Below, piece after piece: positions 7,942 through 12,735 of a stretch of 12,735 nucleotides of DNA. The first letter of the stretch is position 1, and each line of letters opens with the position of its first letter. The position numbers and the translations under genes are program-made. Where the stretch lies: assembly GCA_934589325.1 (NCBI GenBank), contig CAKTNU010000024.1:1-12735 (forward strand), written 5' to 3'. Below the pieces are notes generated by a model. It saw only the letters and a list, made by a program, of their open reading frames with translations. It had not been told where the DNA came from and did not search any database. Source of the DNA: an uncultured Oscillospiraceae bacterium (lineage in GTDB: Bacteria; Bacillota_A; Clostridia; Oscillospirales; Oscillospiraceae).

Positions 7942-9170
7942 AGTGCCGCCCCCTGCGGTACTTCGTCAAGCACCCGCGCAGCAAGCTCCCTATACCTTTC
8001 GAGTCCTATATTCTTTTCATAATTCTCACTATAAAGCGTTTCCGCCCGGGCAGACATTTCTCTGCGCAGAGCCTCGTTTTCATATAGTTTCATAATATTA
8101 TCCGCAAGTCCGCCGCCATCCCCTGCCTGCGAGACATACCCAATACCGACCTGCACTATTTCTTCAGCCAAATATGAGTCCTCCTCGGCTACTGCAAGCA
8201 CAGGCAGTCCACCACGGAGATAACTGTAATATTTACTCGGCGCACACATACCATTCAGCCCTCTTCCAAGGCTGACTATTCCGCAGGAACTTACAGCAAC
8301 AGCATCTGCGAACTGCTGCCCGGTCATAAAACCATGTACCTGCACATTTTTCAGGCGTTCAGCCGCCGCAGAGACCTCCGGTATCTTTCCGCCGTGGCCT
8401 ATGATCAGAAATTTTATATTCGCTTTATCCCCAAGCTGTTCCATCGCCTGGATCAGAGCCGTTTCATCCTGACATACTCCAATATTTCCGAAATATGAAA
8501 CGACGAAATCCCTTTCAGAAAATCCGAACTCTCTGCGTGCTTCACCCTTATCGCCGCGTTCCGTTTCATGCGCCCAATTTGGAAGCGTAAATACCTTGTC
8601 GGCGTCCAGCCCGCATCTGTTCCTTATCAGGAAACTGCGCATCTCGTCCGTCAGTGCAACAGTGGCAGCGCAGCGTTTGAACAGGCTTCGGTTTATACGC
8701 CTCATCAATGCCGCTGCCGGGCTGTGCTCGTTAAGCGCACCGGACGCATAGGCAATTTCCGGGTAGACATCATAAGAAATAAATACTATCTTCGTCCCGT
8801 ACAGAACATTCGCCAGAACTGCCGCCATCGGAAGTATAGGCGGATTGGAATAGACGATGACCGCTCGATACTTTTTCAGTTCCGAAACATTTGCCAAAAC
8901 AGATGCCGTAAATGAAAAGTAATTAAACAGTCTGCCTATCTTAGTTCCTCGGCTCGGCTGAAAATATTTCAGCCGCCGGATATTAACACCGTCCACGATT
9001 TCCGTGTGTACGATTTTCTTGTCTGAAGCATACTCCTTCGGCCAACCGCACAGCGCGCCTATTGAGTATCCATGATGTGCCAAATACTTCGCCGTATCAA
9101 ACGGCAGCGTCGCAGACGAATTGTGCTCCGGATAAAAGAACTGGCAGAGGAACAATATGTCTTTTTTCAT
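7938..9170 (-). CDS. Glycosyltransferase, WbuB/WcaI-like GT4
   Basis: The product is 410 residues. The N-terminus MKKDILFLCQFFYPEHNSSA and the downstream VIVYSNPPILPMAAVL and YDVYPEIAYASGAL are typical of WbuB/WcaI-like transferases, which often act early, on the first lipid-linked sugar. The donor domain has VVSYFGNIG (223-231), LIIGHGG (255-261) and LNGMCAPSKYYSYLRGGLPVL (305-325). Its place directly after the initiating sugar-phosphate transferase gene fits a role as the second enzyme of the pathway. The gap to that gene is 42 bases, with only a weak AAGG ribosome binding site 5 bases before the ATG, so initiation here may be less efficient than elsewhere in the operon. No terminator is visible in the gap. 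Exact sugar donor unknown. Confidence 0.88.
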   Translation of the reverse strand: MKKDILFLCQFFYPEHNSSATLPFDTAKYLAHHGYSIGALCGWPKEYASDKKIVHTEIVDGVNIRRLKYFQPSRGTKIGRLFNYFSFTASVLANVSELKKYRAVIVYSNPPILPMAAVLANVLYGTKIVFISYDVYPEIAYASGALNEHSPAAALMRRINRSLFKRCAATVALTDEMRSFLIRNRCGLDADKVFTLPNWAHETERGDKGEARREFGFSERDFVVSYFGNIGVCQDETALIQAMEQLGDKANIKFLIIGHGGKIPEVSAAAERLKNVQVHGFMTGQQFADAVAVSSCGIVSLGRGLNGMCAPSKYYSYLRGGLPVLAVAEEDSYLAEEIVQVGIGYVSQAGDGGGLADNIMKLYENEALRREMSARAETLYSENYEKNIGLERYRELAARVLDEVPQGAAL

Positions 9171-9212
9171 ACTTGCCTTTTGCTTTCGTACAATAAGTTG
9201 ATCATACCGGAA

Positions 9213-9881
9213 TCACCGGGAACCATCACGCGAAAAAAGTATGCCAACAGTCTCAAATATACATTTCAGATCAAGCCACACGGAGCGGCGTTCTATGTAT
9301 TCCATGTCGTAGACGATCTTCTCCTCCGGCAGGAGATTATAGCCGCCGTTGACCTGAGCGTAGCCGGTCAGACCGGGCGTTACGGCGAGGCGGTTTGAAA
9401 AGCCGGGAATATATTTTTCAAACTCGTTATAAAAATGCTCCCGTTCCGGACGCGGGCCGACGAAGCTCATCTCCCCGCGAAGGATATTCAGAAGCTGCGG
9501 CAGCTCGTCCAGCCGCGTGCGGCGCAGGACGTAGCCCACTCTCGTGCAGCGCGGGTCGCACTCTTCCGCCCATTGCGGGCCGTTGGCCTCGGCGTCGAGC
9601 CGCATCGAACGGAACTTATATATCATGAATGGCTTGCCGTTCTTGCCGAGCCGCTCCTGACTGTATATCGGGTCACCCGGAGAGTCGATCACTATCACAA
9701 GCGCAATGATAAGCATCGGGATGAGCAGAATAATAATGCCGAGAACAGAACCCACTATGTCGAAGGCTCTCTTGACAGCAAGATACAGCTTCTTCTGCCG
9801 AAGCTCAGGCTTTTCAATTTGTATCGCCGCCTGCGCCGGCATGTCCTCTGCCAGCACATAGGACGATGTCGGAGCCGCCAT
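9213..9881 (-). CDS. Polyprenyl-phosphate sugar-1-phosphate transferase (initiating glycosyltransferase)
   Basis: The product is 222 residues, about the length of the short monotopic phosphoglycosyl transferases (bacterial sugar transferase family, PglC/WbaP core). Visible signatures are KRAFD (37-41), a hydrophobic re-entrant helix at 43-66 with Pro55, QERLGKNGKPF, YKFRSMR (88-94), RRTRLDELPQLLNIL with the catalytic Asp125-Glu126 pair, and FVGPRPERE (140-148). It would transfer a sugar-1-phosphate from a nucleotide sugar to undecaprenyl phosphate, starting the polysaccharide repeat unit at the membrane. The long WbaP-type N-terminal membrane domain is absent; instead there are about 30 polar residues. 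As first gene of the operon, its expression would be set directly by the promoter inside the invertible segment. GAGG precedes the ATG by 4 bases. Confidence 0.93.
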   Translation of the reverse strand: MAAPTSSYVLAEDMPAQAAIQIEKPELRQKKLYLAVKRAFDIVGSVLGIIILLIPMLIIALVIVIDSPGDPIYSQERLGKNGKPFMIYKFRSMRLDAEANGPQWAEECDPRCTRVGYVLRRTRLDELPQLLNILRGEMSFVGPRPEREHFYNEFEKYIPGFSNRLAVTPGLTGYAQVNGGYNLLPEEKIVYDMEYIERRSVWLDLKCIFETVGILFSRDGSR

Positions 9882-9940
9882 ATTTCCTCACATCCCCATA
9901 CTTCTCAAATTTTAACTTTTGGAAATTAAAATCGTTCAGG

Positions 9941-9960
9941 ATCTGGCATTTCAGCCAGAT
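9941..9960 (-). promoter_or_regulatory. Leader hairpin of the EPS operon
   Basis: This is a perfect 7-bp stem (ATCTGGC/GCCAGAT) with a 6-base loop in the predicted 5' leader of the operon, 8 bases outside the left inverted repeat and 59 bases before the sugar transferase start. On the transcribed strand it is followed by CCTGAACGATTTTAATTT, so there is no clean U-tract directly after the stem. It is therefore a weak terminator candidate at best. It could be a recognition hairpin for an antitermination factor, since LoaP-type NusG paralogues are known to bind leader hairpins of Firmicutes polysaccharide operons. No such gene is in the window, so this is speculative. Confidence 0.5.
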
Positions 9961-9968
9961 TTTTAAAT

Positions 9969-10001
9969 ATTTTTCGTAGAGTTTGCCCCTCTGCGGGAAT
10001 A
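9969..10001 (+). repeat. Left inverted repeat (recombinase crossover site)
   Basis: This is a 33-bp perfect inverted copy of 11387-11419. Its core is two 11-bp arms in imperfect inverted orientation (9971-9981 and 9989-9999, 8 of 11 matching, including CGNAGAG/CTCTNCG) around the asymmetric 7-bp spacer TTTGCCC (9982-9988). Two inverted recombinase-binding arms with a 6-8 bp spacer is the known layout of tyrosine-recombinase core sites. The site lies between the EPS promoter and the first EPS gene, so it would be transcribed in the leader. Confidence 0.9.
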
Positions 10002-10013
10002 AAAACACACAAT

Positions 10014-10024
10014 ATCGTTATGTA
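10014..10024 (+). repeat. 11-bp direct repeat, copy 1
   Basis: ATCGTTATGTA occurs here and exactly again at 10096-10106, 82 bases apart. This copy covers the predicted transcription start of the EPS promoter and abuts its -10 box. It is a candidate arm-type or operator site, possibly for the recombinase's N-terminal domain. Eleven bases is short in an AT-rich region, so chance is possible. Confidence 0.45.
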
Positions 10025-10052
10025 TTATAGCATGTTGCACATATAATTGCAA
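10024..10052 (-). promoter_or_regulatory. Predicted main promoter of the EPS operon, inside the invertible segment
   Basis: On the minus strand, -35 TTGCAA (10052-10047), a 17-base spacer, and a perfect -10 TATAAT (10029-10024) preceded by TGC (extended -10). The expected start is near 10017. The transcript would run through the left inverted repeat and the leader hairpin into the sugar transferase gene, giving a leader of about 135 bases. This is the best promoter match I found upstream of the eight-gene operon, and it lies on the inner side of the repeat, so it would move with inversion. Confidence 0.8.
10035..10052. promoter_or_regulatory. Operator-like dyad over the -35 region
   Basis: An 18-bp imperfect palindrome, TTGCA-N2-TATA-N2-TGCAA, covers the -35 box and part of the spacer of the EPS promoter. 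It also contains a plus-strand TATAAT (10042-10047) with no good -35 box. A protein bound here would block the EPS promoter. It could also arise by chance in AT-rich DNA; no regulator gene is visible. Confidence 0.35.
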
Positions 10053-10090
10053 TTCTTTTACCATGAAAAATAAGTAAAAAACGTATTTTT

Positions 10091-10120
10091 TTGCCATCGT
10101 TATGTAAATATTTGCATTAT
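10091..10120 (+). promoter_or_regulatory. Possible promoter of the recombinase gene
   Basis: TTGCCA (10091-10096, 5 of 6 matching consensus) and CATTAT (10115-10120, 4 of 6) are separated by 18 bases. The expected start is near 10127, about 75 bases before the recombinase ATG. It is weaker than the divergent EPS promoter, as would suit a low-level recombinase. Its spacer contains the second copy of the 11-bp direct repeat. An alternative is the plus-strand TATAAT at 10042-10047. Confidence 0.4.
10096..10106 (+). repeat. 11-bp direct repeat, copy 2
   Basis: Exact second copy of ATCGTTATGTA (first at 10014-10024). It lies between the -35 and -10 of the candidate recombinase promoter, so both copies overlap a promoter in this intergenic region. 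Confidence 0.45.
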
Positions 10121-10202
10121 TTTTAACTTTCTGCGCAGTCAGAACGGCAGTCATCGGGTTTAAAATGCAGGGGTACTTACTTCATCAAGGGGGCTCCACA
10201 AA

Positions 10203-11315
10203 ATGTCAAAAGGTGAGAATATTTTCAAGCGCAAGGACGGTCGGTGGGAGGCGCGGTATGTCAAAGGCCGCGACCCGTCCGACAAGATCAGGCACGGATA
10301 CTGCTACGGCAAGACCTACAAAGAAGCCAAAGAGAAGGCCGAAAAATGCAAAGCGGCGCTGCTGAACGGTACGCCGCTGCCAGCTTCCGGTGCCGGGATA
10401 CTGTTCTCGGTCTGCTGCAGTGAGTGGCTGCGCATCCGGAAGAGCCGGGTAAAGGAGTCAACATATGTCAAATACGCCGCGGCGATCGACAAGCATATCA
10501 TGCCTCGTCTGGGAAGCTGCCGTCTATGTTCATTTACGACGGAGCTGGCGGACGATTTTACCGGCAAGCTGCGATTCGACGGGCTTGCGCCGAAAACAGT
10601 ACGCGATATTCTGTCTGTGCTACACAGTATTCTGAAATTCGTGGATGCAAAATATCCGCACATGCTGCCGCCGCTGGAGATAAACTACCCAAAGTCGGCA
10701 CGGAAGGAGATTCGCGTTCTGTCTCGAGACGAGCAGGAGCGCTTTGCCGCCTACCTGCTCGAGGACATCGACACATGCAAGTTCGGCGTACTGCTTGCGC
10801 TGCTCACCGGCATGCGCATCGGCGAGCTGTGCGCTCTGCGCTGGGAATCTATCCCCGTACAGGATGGGACGGTCCGAATAGCGGAAACTATGCAGCGGCT
10901 GCGCGATATTTCCGCCGACGGAGGCCCAAGAACGCGCATCGTTATCGGCCAGCCGAAAAGCGGGACCTCGGCGCGGACTATACCGCTGACCGATCACGCC
11001 GTCGACCTGTGCCGTCGGATGCGGTCTGAAAACCCGGCAGCATATGTCCTGACCGGCACTGAGCGCTATATGGAGCCGCGGACTCTGCAATACCGTTTGG
11101 CAAAGTACACACGGGACTGTGCACTCGACGGCGTACATTTTCACACCCTGCGCCATACATTCGCGACACGTGCCGTTGAGGTCGGCTTCGAGATAAAATC
11201 ACTGTCCGAAATACTCGGCCACGCCGCTGTGACTATAACGCTCGACCGGTATGTACATTCATCGCTTGCGCTGAAGCGCGATAACATGAAGAAGCTGAAC
11301 GCCGTCGGTATGTGA
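10203..11315 (+). CDS. Tyrosine recombinase (phage-integrase family), predicted invertase of the flanking repeats
   Basis: The product is 370 residues with three parts. Residues 1-50 (KRKDGRWEARYVKG, YGKTYKEAKEKAEKCK) look like the AP2-like arm-DNA-binding domain of Tn916/phage-type integrases. Residues about 65-155 form the helical core-binding domain. Residues about 170-365 form the catalytic domain, with all active-site residues visible: Arg205 (TGMRIGE), Lys252 (QPKSGTSART), His314-Arg317 (HTLRH), His340 (LGHAAV) and Tyr350 (LDRYVH). The enzyme therefore looks intact. The start at 10203 is supported by AAGGGGG 9 bases upstream. The gene lies alone between 33-bp inverted repeats that have a tyrosine-recombinase core layout, and points away from the EPS operon. 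Its likely job is inversion of its own segment. No excisionase or other phage or conjugative genes are present. A degenerate integrative element is the main alternative. Confidence 0.93.
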   Translation: MSKGENIFKRKDGRWEARYVKGRDPSDKIRHGYCYGKTYKEAKEKAEKCKAALLNGTPLPASGAGILFSVCCSEWLRIRKSRVKESTYVKYAAAIDKHIMPRLGSCRLCSFTTELADDFTGKLRFDGLAPKTVRDILSVLHSILKFVDAKYPHMLPPLEINYPKSARKEIRVLSRDEQERFAAYLLEDIDTCKFGVLLALLTGMRIGELCALRWESIPVQDGTVRIAETMQRLRDISADGGPRTRIVIGQPKSGTSARTIPLTDHAVDLCRRMRSENPAAYVLTGTERYMEPRTLQYRLAKYTRDCALDGVHFHTLRHTFATRAVEVGFEIKSLSEILGHAAVTITLDRYVHSSLALKRDNMKKLNAVGM

Positions 11316-11353
11316 GCAGTCATGAATTGGTGTCCGAAACGGTAAGAAACGCG

Positions 11354-11383
11354 AAAAAAGCCCTGTATATCAGGGCCTTTTTC
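11354..11383 (+). terminator. Recombinase terminator, bidirectional, inside the invertible segment
   Basis: The stem GCCCTG/CAGGGC has a TATAT loop and is extended by A6 on the left and T5 on the right, so there is a U-tract on either strand. It ends the recombinase transcript 39 bases after the stop codon, just inside the right repeat. After inversion it would sit between the recombinase and the EPS operon and block read-through. Confidence 0.88.
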
Positions 11384-11386
11384 ATA

Positions 11387-11419
11387 TATTCCCGCAGAGG
11401 GGCAAACTCTACGAAAAAT
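11387..11419 (-). repeat. Right inverted repeat (recombinase crossover site)
   Basis: Perfect inverted copy of 9969-10001. The arms are 11389-11399 and 11407-11417 with spacer GGGCAAA (11400-11406), the complement of the left spacer. Identity stops at both ends: inside at 11386 and outside at 11420, beyond which the flanks are unrelated. Its last three bases are shared with the adjacent hairpin. Confidence 0.9.
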
Positions 11420-11454
11420 GACCCGGACACGCGGCACAGCGTGTCCGGGTCATT
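11417..11454. terminator. Strong hairpin just outside the right repeat (terminator or insulator)
   Basis: A perfect 16-bp stem (11417-11432 with 11439-11454) and a 6-base loop GGCACA. On the minus strand the stem is followed by TTTCG, with the U-run starting in the stem end (ATTTTTC). On the plus strand it is followed by ATTATG. It would stop minus-strand read-through into the switch and could stop the EPS promoter when it is flipped to face metG. Confidence 0.8.
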
Positions 11455-11487
11455 ATTATGCCCGCTGACAGAAGTTTTAAAACAACG

Positions 11488-11525
11488 CAGAAGCTCCGGC
11501 AGCCGAACGGCTGTCGGAGCTTCTG
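11488..11525 (-). terminator. metG terminator
   Basis: A 17-bp stem (11488-11504 with 11509-11525, one G-U wobble) and a GAAC loop, 17 bases beyond the metG stop codon. On the minus strand it is followed by CGTTGTTTT, an imperfect U-tract. It probably works in both directions to some degree. Confidence 0.8.
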
Positions 11526-11542
11526 TCTTTCAATTCATATTA

Positions 11543-12735
11543 TCAGCAGAGCTGGCTGCCGGCGGGGACGGAATCGTCAAGCATCAGAAGATGCAGCTCC
11601 TCCTGCCCGTTCACCTCACGGACAGCGGAGAGCAGCATGCCGTTTGACATCTGCCCCATCATCTTTCTCGGAGGCAGGTTGAGAATGGCGACGACGGTCT
11701 TGCCGACGAGCGTTTCCGGCTCGTAGAATTTATGGATGCCGGAAAGTATCTGCCTCGGCGTACCGCTGCCGTCGTCAAGCGTGAACCTCAGCAGCTTATC
11801 AGACTTTTTGACGGCCTCGCATGAGAGCACCTTGCATACACGCATGTCGCACTTGGCAAACTCGTCGATCGTTACGTCAGGCAGGACGGGAGGGCACTTG
11901 ACCTCTGGCTGCCTCTTCTCGGCGTGCAGCTTTTCAAGCTCTTCAAGCGCCTTTGCCATATCGATTCGGGGGAACAGCGTCTCTCCCTTGTGAACGCTGA
12001 CGTTCTCGGGCAGCGCACCGTAAACGCATACCTTGTCCCACGCGGTGCTGGTCTCATCCGCACCGATCTGCGCGAACGCCTTCTCGCAGCTTGCGGGGAT
12101 GAAGGGCTTGAGCATGATAAGGGACACCCGCAGCGCCTCGAGCAGATTATACATAACGCCCGCAAGCCTTGCGCGCTTGCTTTCGTCGCGGGCAAGCACC
12201 CACGGTGCGCTTTCGTCGATGTACTTATTCGCACGCTGGATGAGCTTGAACACCTCTTCAAGCGCGAGATGGAGCTGGAACGAATCCATCTGGGCAGCGT
12301 ACTTCTCGCCGGTAGTCTTTATCATGGAAACGAGCTCGTCGTCCATCGGTTCGGACTCGCGCTCGGCCGGCAGGGTGCCGCCGAAGTACTTCTCAACCAT
12401 CGCAGTGGTGCGTGAGACGAGATTGCCTAGGTCGTTTGCAAGGTCGGTATTGATGGTGCTGATGAGCAGCTCATTGGAGAAATTGCCGTCGGAGCCGAAG
12501 GGGAAGGTGCGCAGCAGGAAGAAGCGCAGAGCGTCTACGCCGAACATATCCGCCAGCAAATAGGGATCTACGACATTGCCCTTGGATTTACTCATTTTGC
12601 CGCCGTCGATGACGAGCCAGCCGTGGCCGTAGACCTTCTTCGGCAGCGGCATCTCCATGCTCATGAGCATGGCGGGCCATATTATCGAGTGGAAACGGAC
12701 TATCTCCTTGCCGACGATATGGACGTCGGCCGGCC
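11543..12735 (-). CDS. metG: Methionyl-tRNA synthetase, C-terminal part (5' end outside window)
   Basis: The frame runs from the right edge to the stop at 11543 (397 codons visible); the N-terminal Rossmann domain lies outside. The start of the fragment reads ADVHIVGKEIVRFHSIIWPAM, followed by the KMSKS catalytic loop (KMSKSKGN, 12598 leftwards) and VDPYLLADMFGVDALRFFLLR, all diagnostic for MetRS. The helical anticodon-binding domain follows (NDLGNLVSR, NKYIDESAPW). The last about 105 residues (FAKCDMRVCKVLSCEAVKKSDKL, SGIHKFYEP, LPPRKMMGQMSNGML) are the C-terminal tRNA-binding/dimerisation domain found in many bacterial MetRS. The enzyme charges tRNA-Met with methionine in the cytoplasm. It is not functionally tied to the EPS operon and marks the conserved flank of the variable locus. 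The ATG at 12670 is internal, not the start. Confidence 0.97.
   Translation of the reverse strand, partial: PADVHIVGKEIVRFHSIIWPAMLMSMEMPLPKKVYGHGWLVIDGGKMSKSKGNVVDPYLLADMFGVDALRFFLLRTFPFGSDGNFSNELLISTINTDLANDLGNLVSRTTAMVEKYFGGTLPAERESEPMDDELVSMIKTTGEKYAAQMDSFQLHLALEEVFKLIQRANKYIDESAPWVLARDESKRARLAGVMYNLLEALRVSLIMLKPFIPASCEKAFAQIGADETSTAWDKVCVYGALPENVSVHKGETLFPRIDMAKALEELEKLHAEKRQPEVKCPPVLPDVTIDEFAKCDMRVCKVLSCEAVKKSDKLLRFTLDDGSGTPRQILSGIHKFYEPETLVGKTVVAILNLPPRKMMGQMSNGMLLSAVREVNGQEELHLLMLDDSVPAGSQLC

Larger units (their letters stand above)
9969..11419. mobile_element. Predicted invertible DNA segment carrying its own recombinase and the EPS promoter
   Basis: A perfect 33-bp inverted repeat bounds a 1.45-kb unit containing one tyrosine recombinase gene, its terminator, and a promoter region with signals for both directions. 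Recombination between inverted sites would flip the inside. In the orientation given, a strong promoter next to the left repeat points out to the EPS operon (predicted ON). In the other orientation the recombinase terminator would face the EPS operon and the promoter would face metG. No target-site duplication flanks the repeats and no transposase is present, so a transposon is less likely. The sequence shows the parts; inversion itself is inferred. Confidence 0.8.

Noticed and set aside
10042..10047. Plus-strand TATAAT as the main recombinase promoter.
   Set aside because: No acceptable -35 box lies 16-18 bases upstream. The TTGCCA/CATTAT pair nearer the gene is somewhat better, so this is kept only as an alternative.
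9814..10154. Short minus-strand open frames running through the left repeat (63 and 64 codons).
   Set aside because: They lie in AT-rich promoter and leader DNA and cross the crossover site. They have no good ribosome binding site and no recognisable protein features; the sugar transferase start at 9881 is well supported.
9969..11419. An insertion sequence or transposon with 33-bp terminal inverted repeats.
   Set aside because: There is no transposase, no target-site duplication (TAAAT outside left, GACCC outside right), and the repeats have the core-site layout of a tyrosine recombinase rather than transposon ends.
9969..11419. An integrated phage or conjugative element with attL and attR.
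   Set aside because: Attachment sites of an integrated element would be direct repeats. These are inverted, there is no tRNA target, and there is no cargo beyond the recombinase.
11312..11647. A plus-strand open frame overlapping the recombinase end, the right repeat and the metG end.
   Set aside because: It crosses two terminator hairpins and the inverted repeat and runs antisense to metG; no coding signs.
12668..12670. ATG at 12670 as the start of the metG gene.
   Set aside because: The frame continues upstream to the window edge with conserved MetRS sequence (VHIVGKEIVRFH), so this is an internal methionine.

Overview
The window looks like a chromosomal segment of a gut-type Clostridia (Firmicutes; perhaps Oscillospirales, low certainty). 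Grounds are the strong GGAGG-type ribosome binding sites, mid-to-high GC with AT-rich control regions, a Gram-positive lipoprotein, and tightly overlapping genes of an exopolysaccharide (EPS) or capsule operon. This was judged by reading only; no database search was possible.

Layout. Positions 9881 down to 1 (minus strand) hold one run of eight same-strand genes that looks like a single operon. In order they encode a membrane sugar-phosphate transferase (initiating enzyme), three family-4-like glycosyltransferases, a Wzy/O-antigen-ligase-like membrane protein, a LicD-family phosphotransferase, a small lipoprotein, and a very large secreted phosphodiester glycosidase with Ig-like domains that runs off the left edge. 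Most junctions are ATGA/GTGA overlaps or gaps of a few bases. Together they could start a polymer on undecaprenyl phosphate, extend it, polymerise it, decorate it with a phospho-substituent, and process phosphodiester-linked sugars outside the cell. No flippase or chain-length regulator lies inside the window.

Positions 9969-11419 form what I read as a self-encoded invertible DNA switch. A tyrosine recombinase gene (10203-11315, plus strand) is bracketed by perfect 33-bp inverted repeats (9969-10001 and 11387-11419). Each repeat contains imperfect 11-bp inverted arms around a 7-bp spacer, which is the layout of a tyrosine-recombinase crossover site. Inside the segment, beside the left repeat, lies a near-consensus promoter (extended TATAAT, 17-bp spacer) pointing out towards the EPS operon. 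As assembled, the operon would be ON. Inversion would move that promoter 1.4 kb away, facing right, and would place the recombinase terminator next to the EPS genes. A perfect 16-bp-stem hairpin just outside the right repeat could insulate metG from the flipped promoter.

Positions 12735 to 11543 (minus strand) are the C-terminal part of methionyl-tRNA synthetase (metG) with its KMSKS loop and C-terminal tRNA-binding domain, followed by its own terminator. This is a housekeeping anchor on the right of the variable locus. The glycosyltransferase-LicD stretch appears richer in A+T than metG and the glycosidase gene, which fits an exchangeable polysaccharide cassette.
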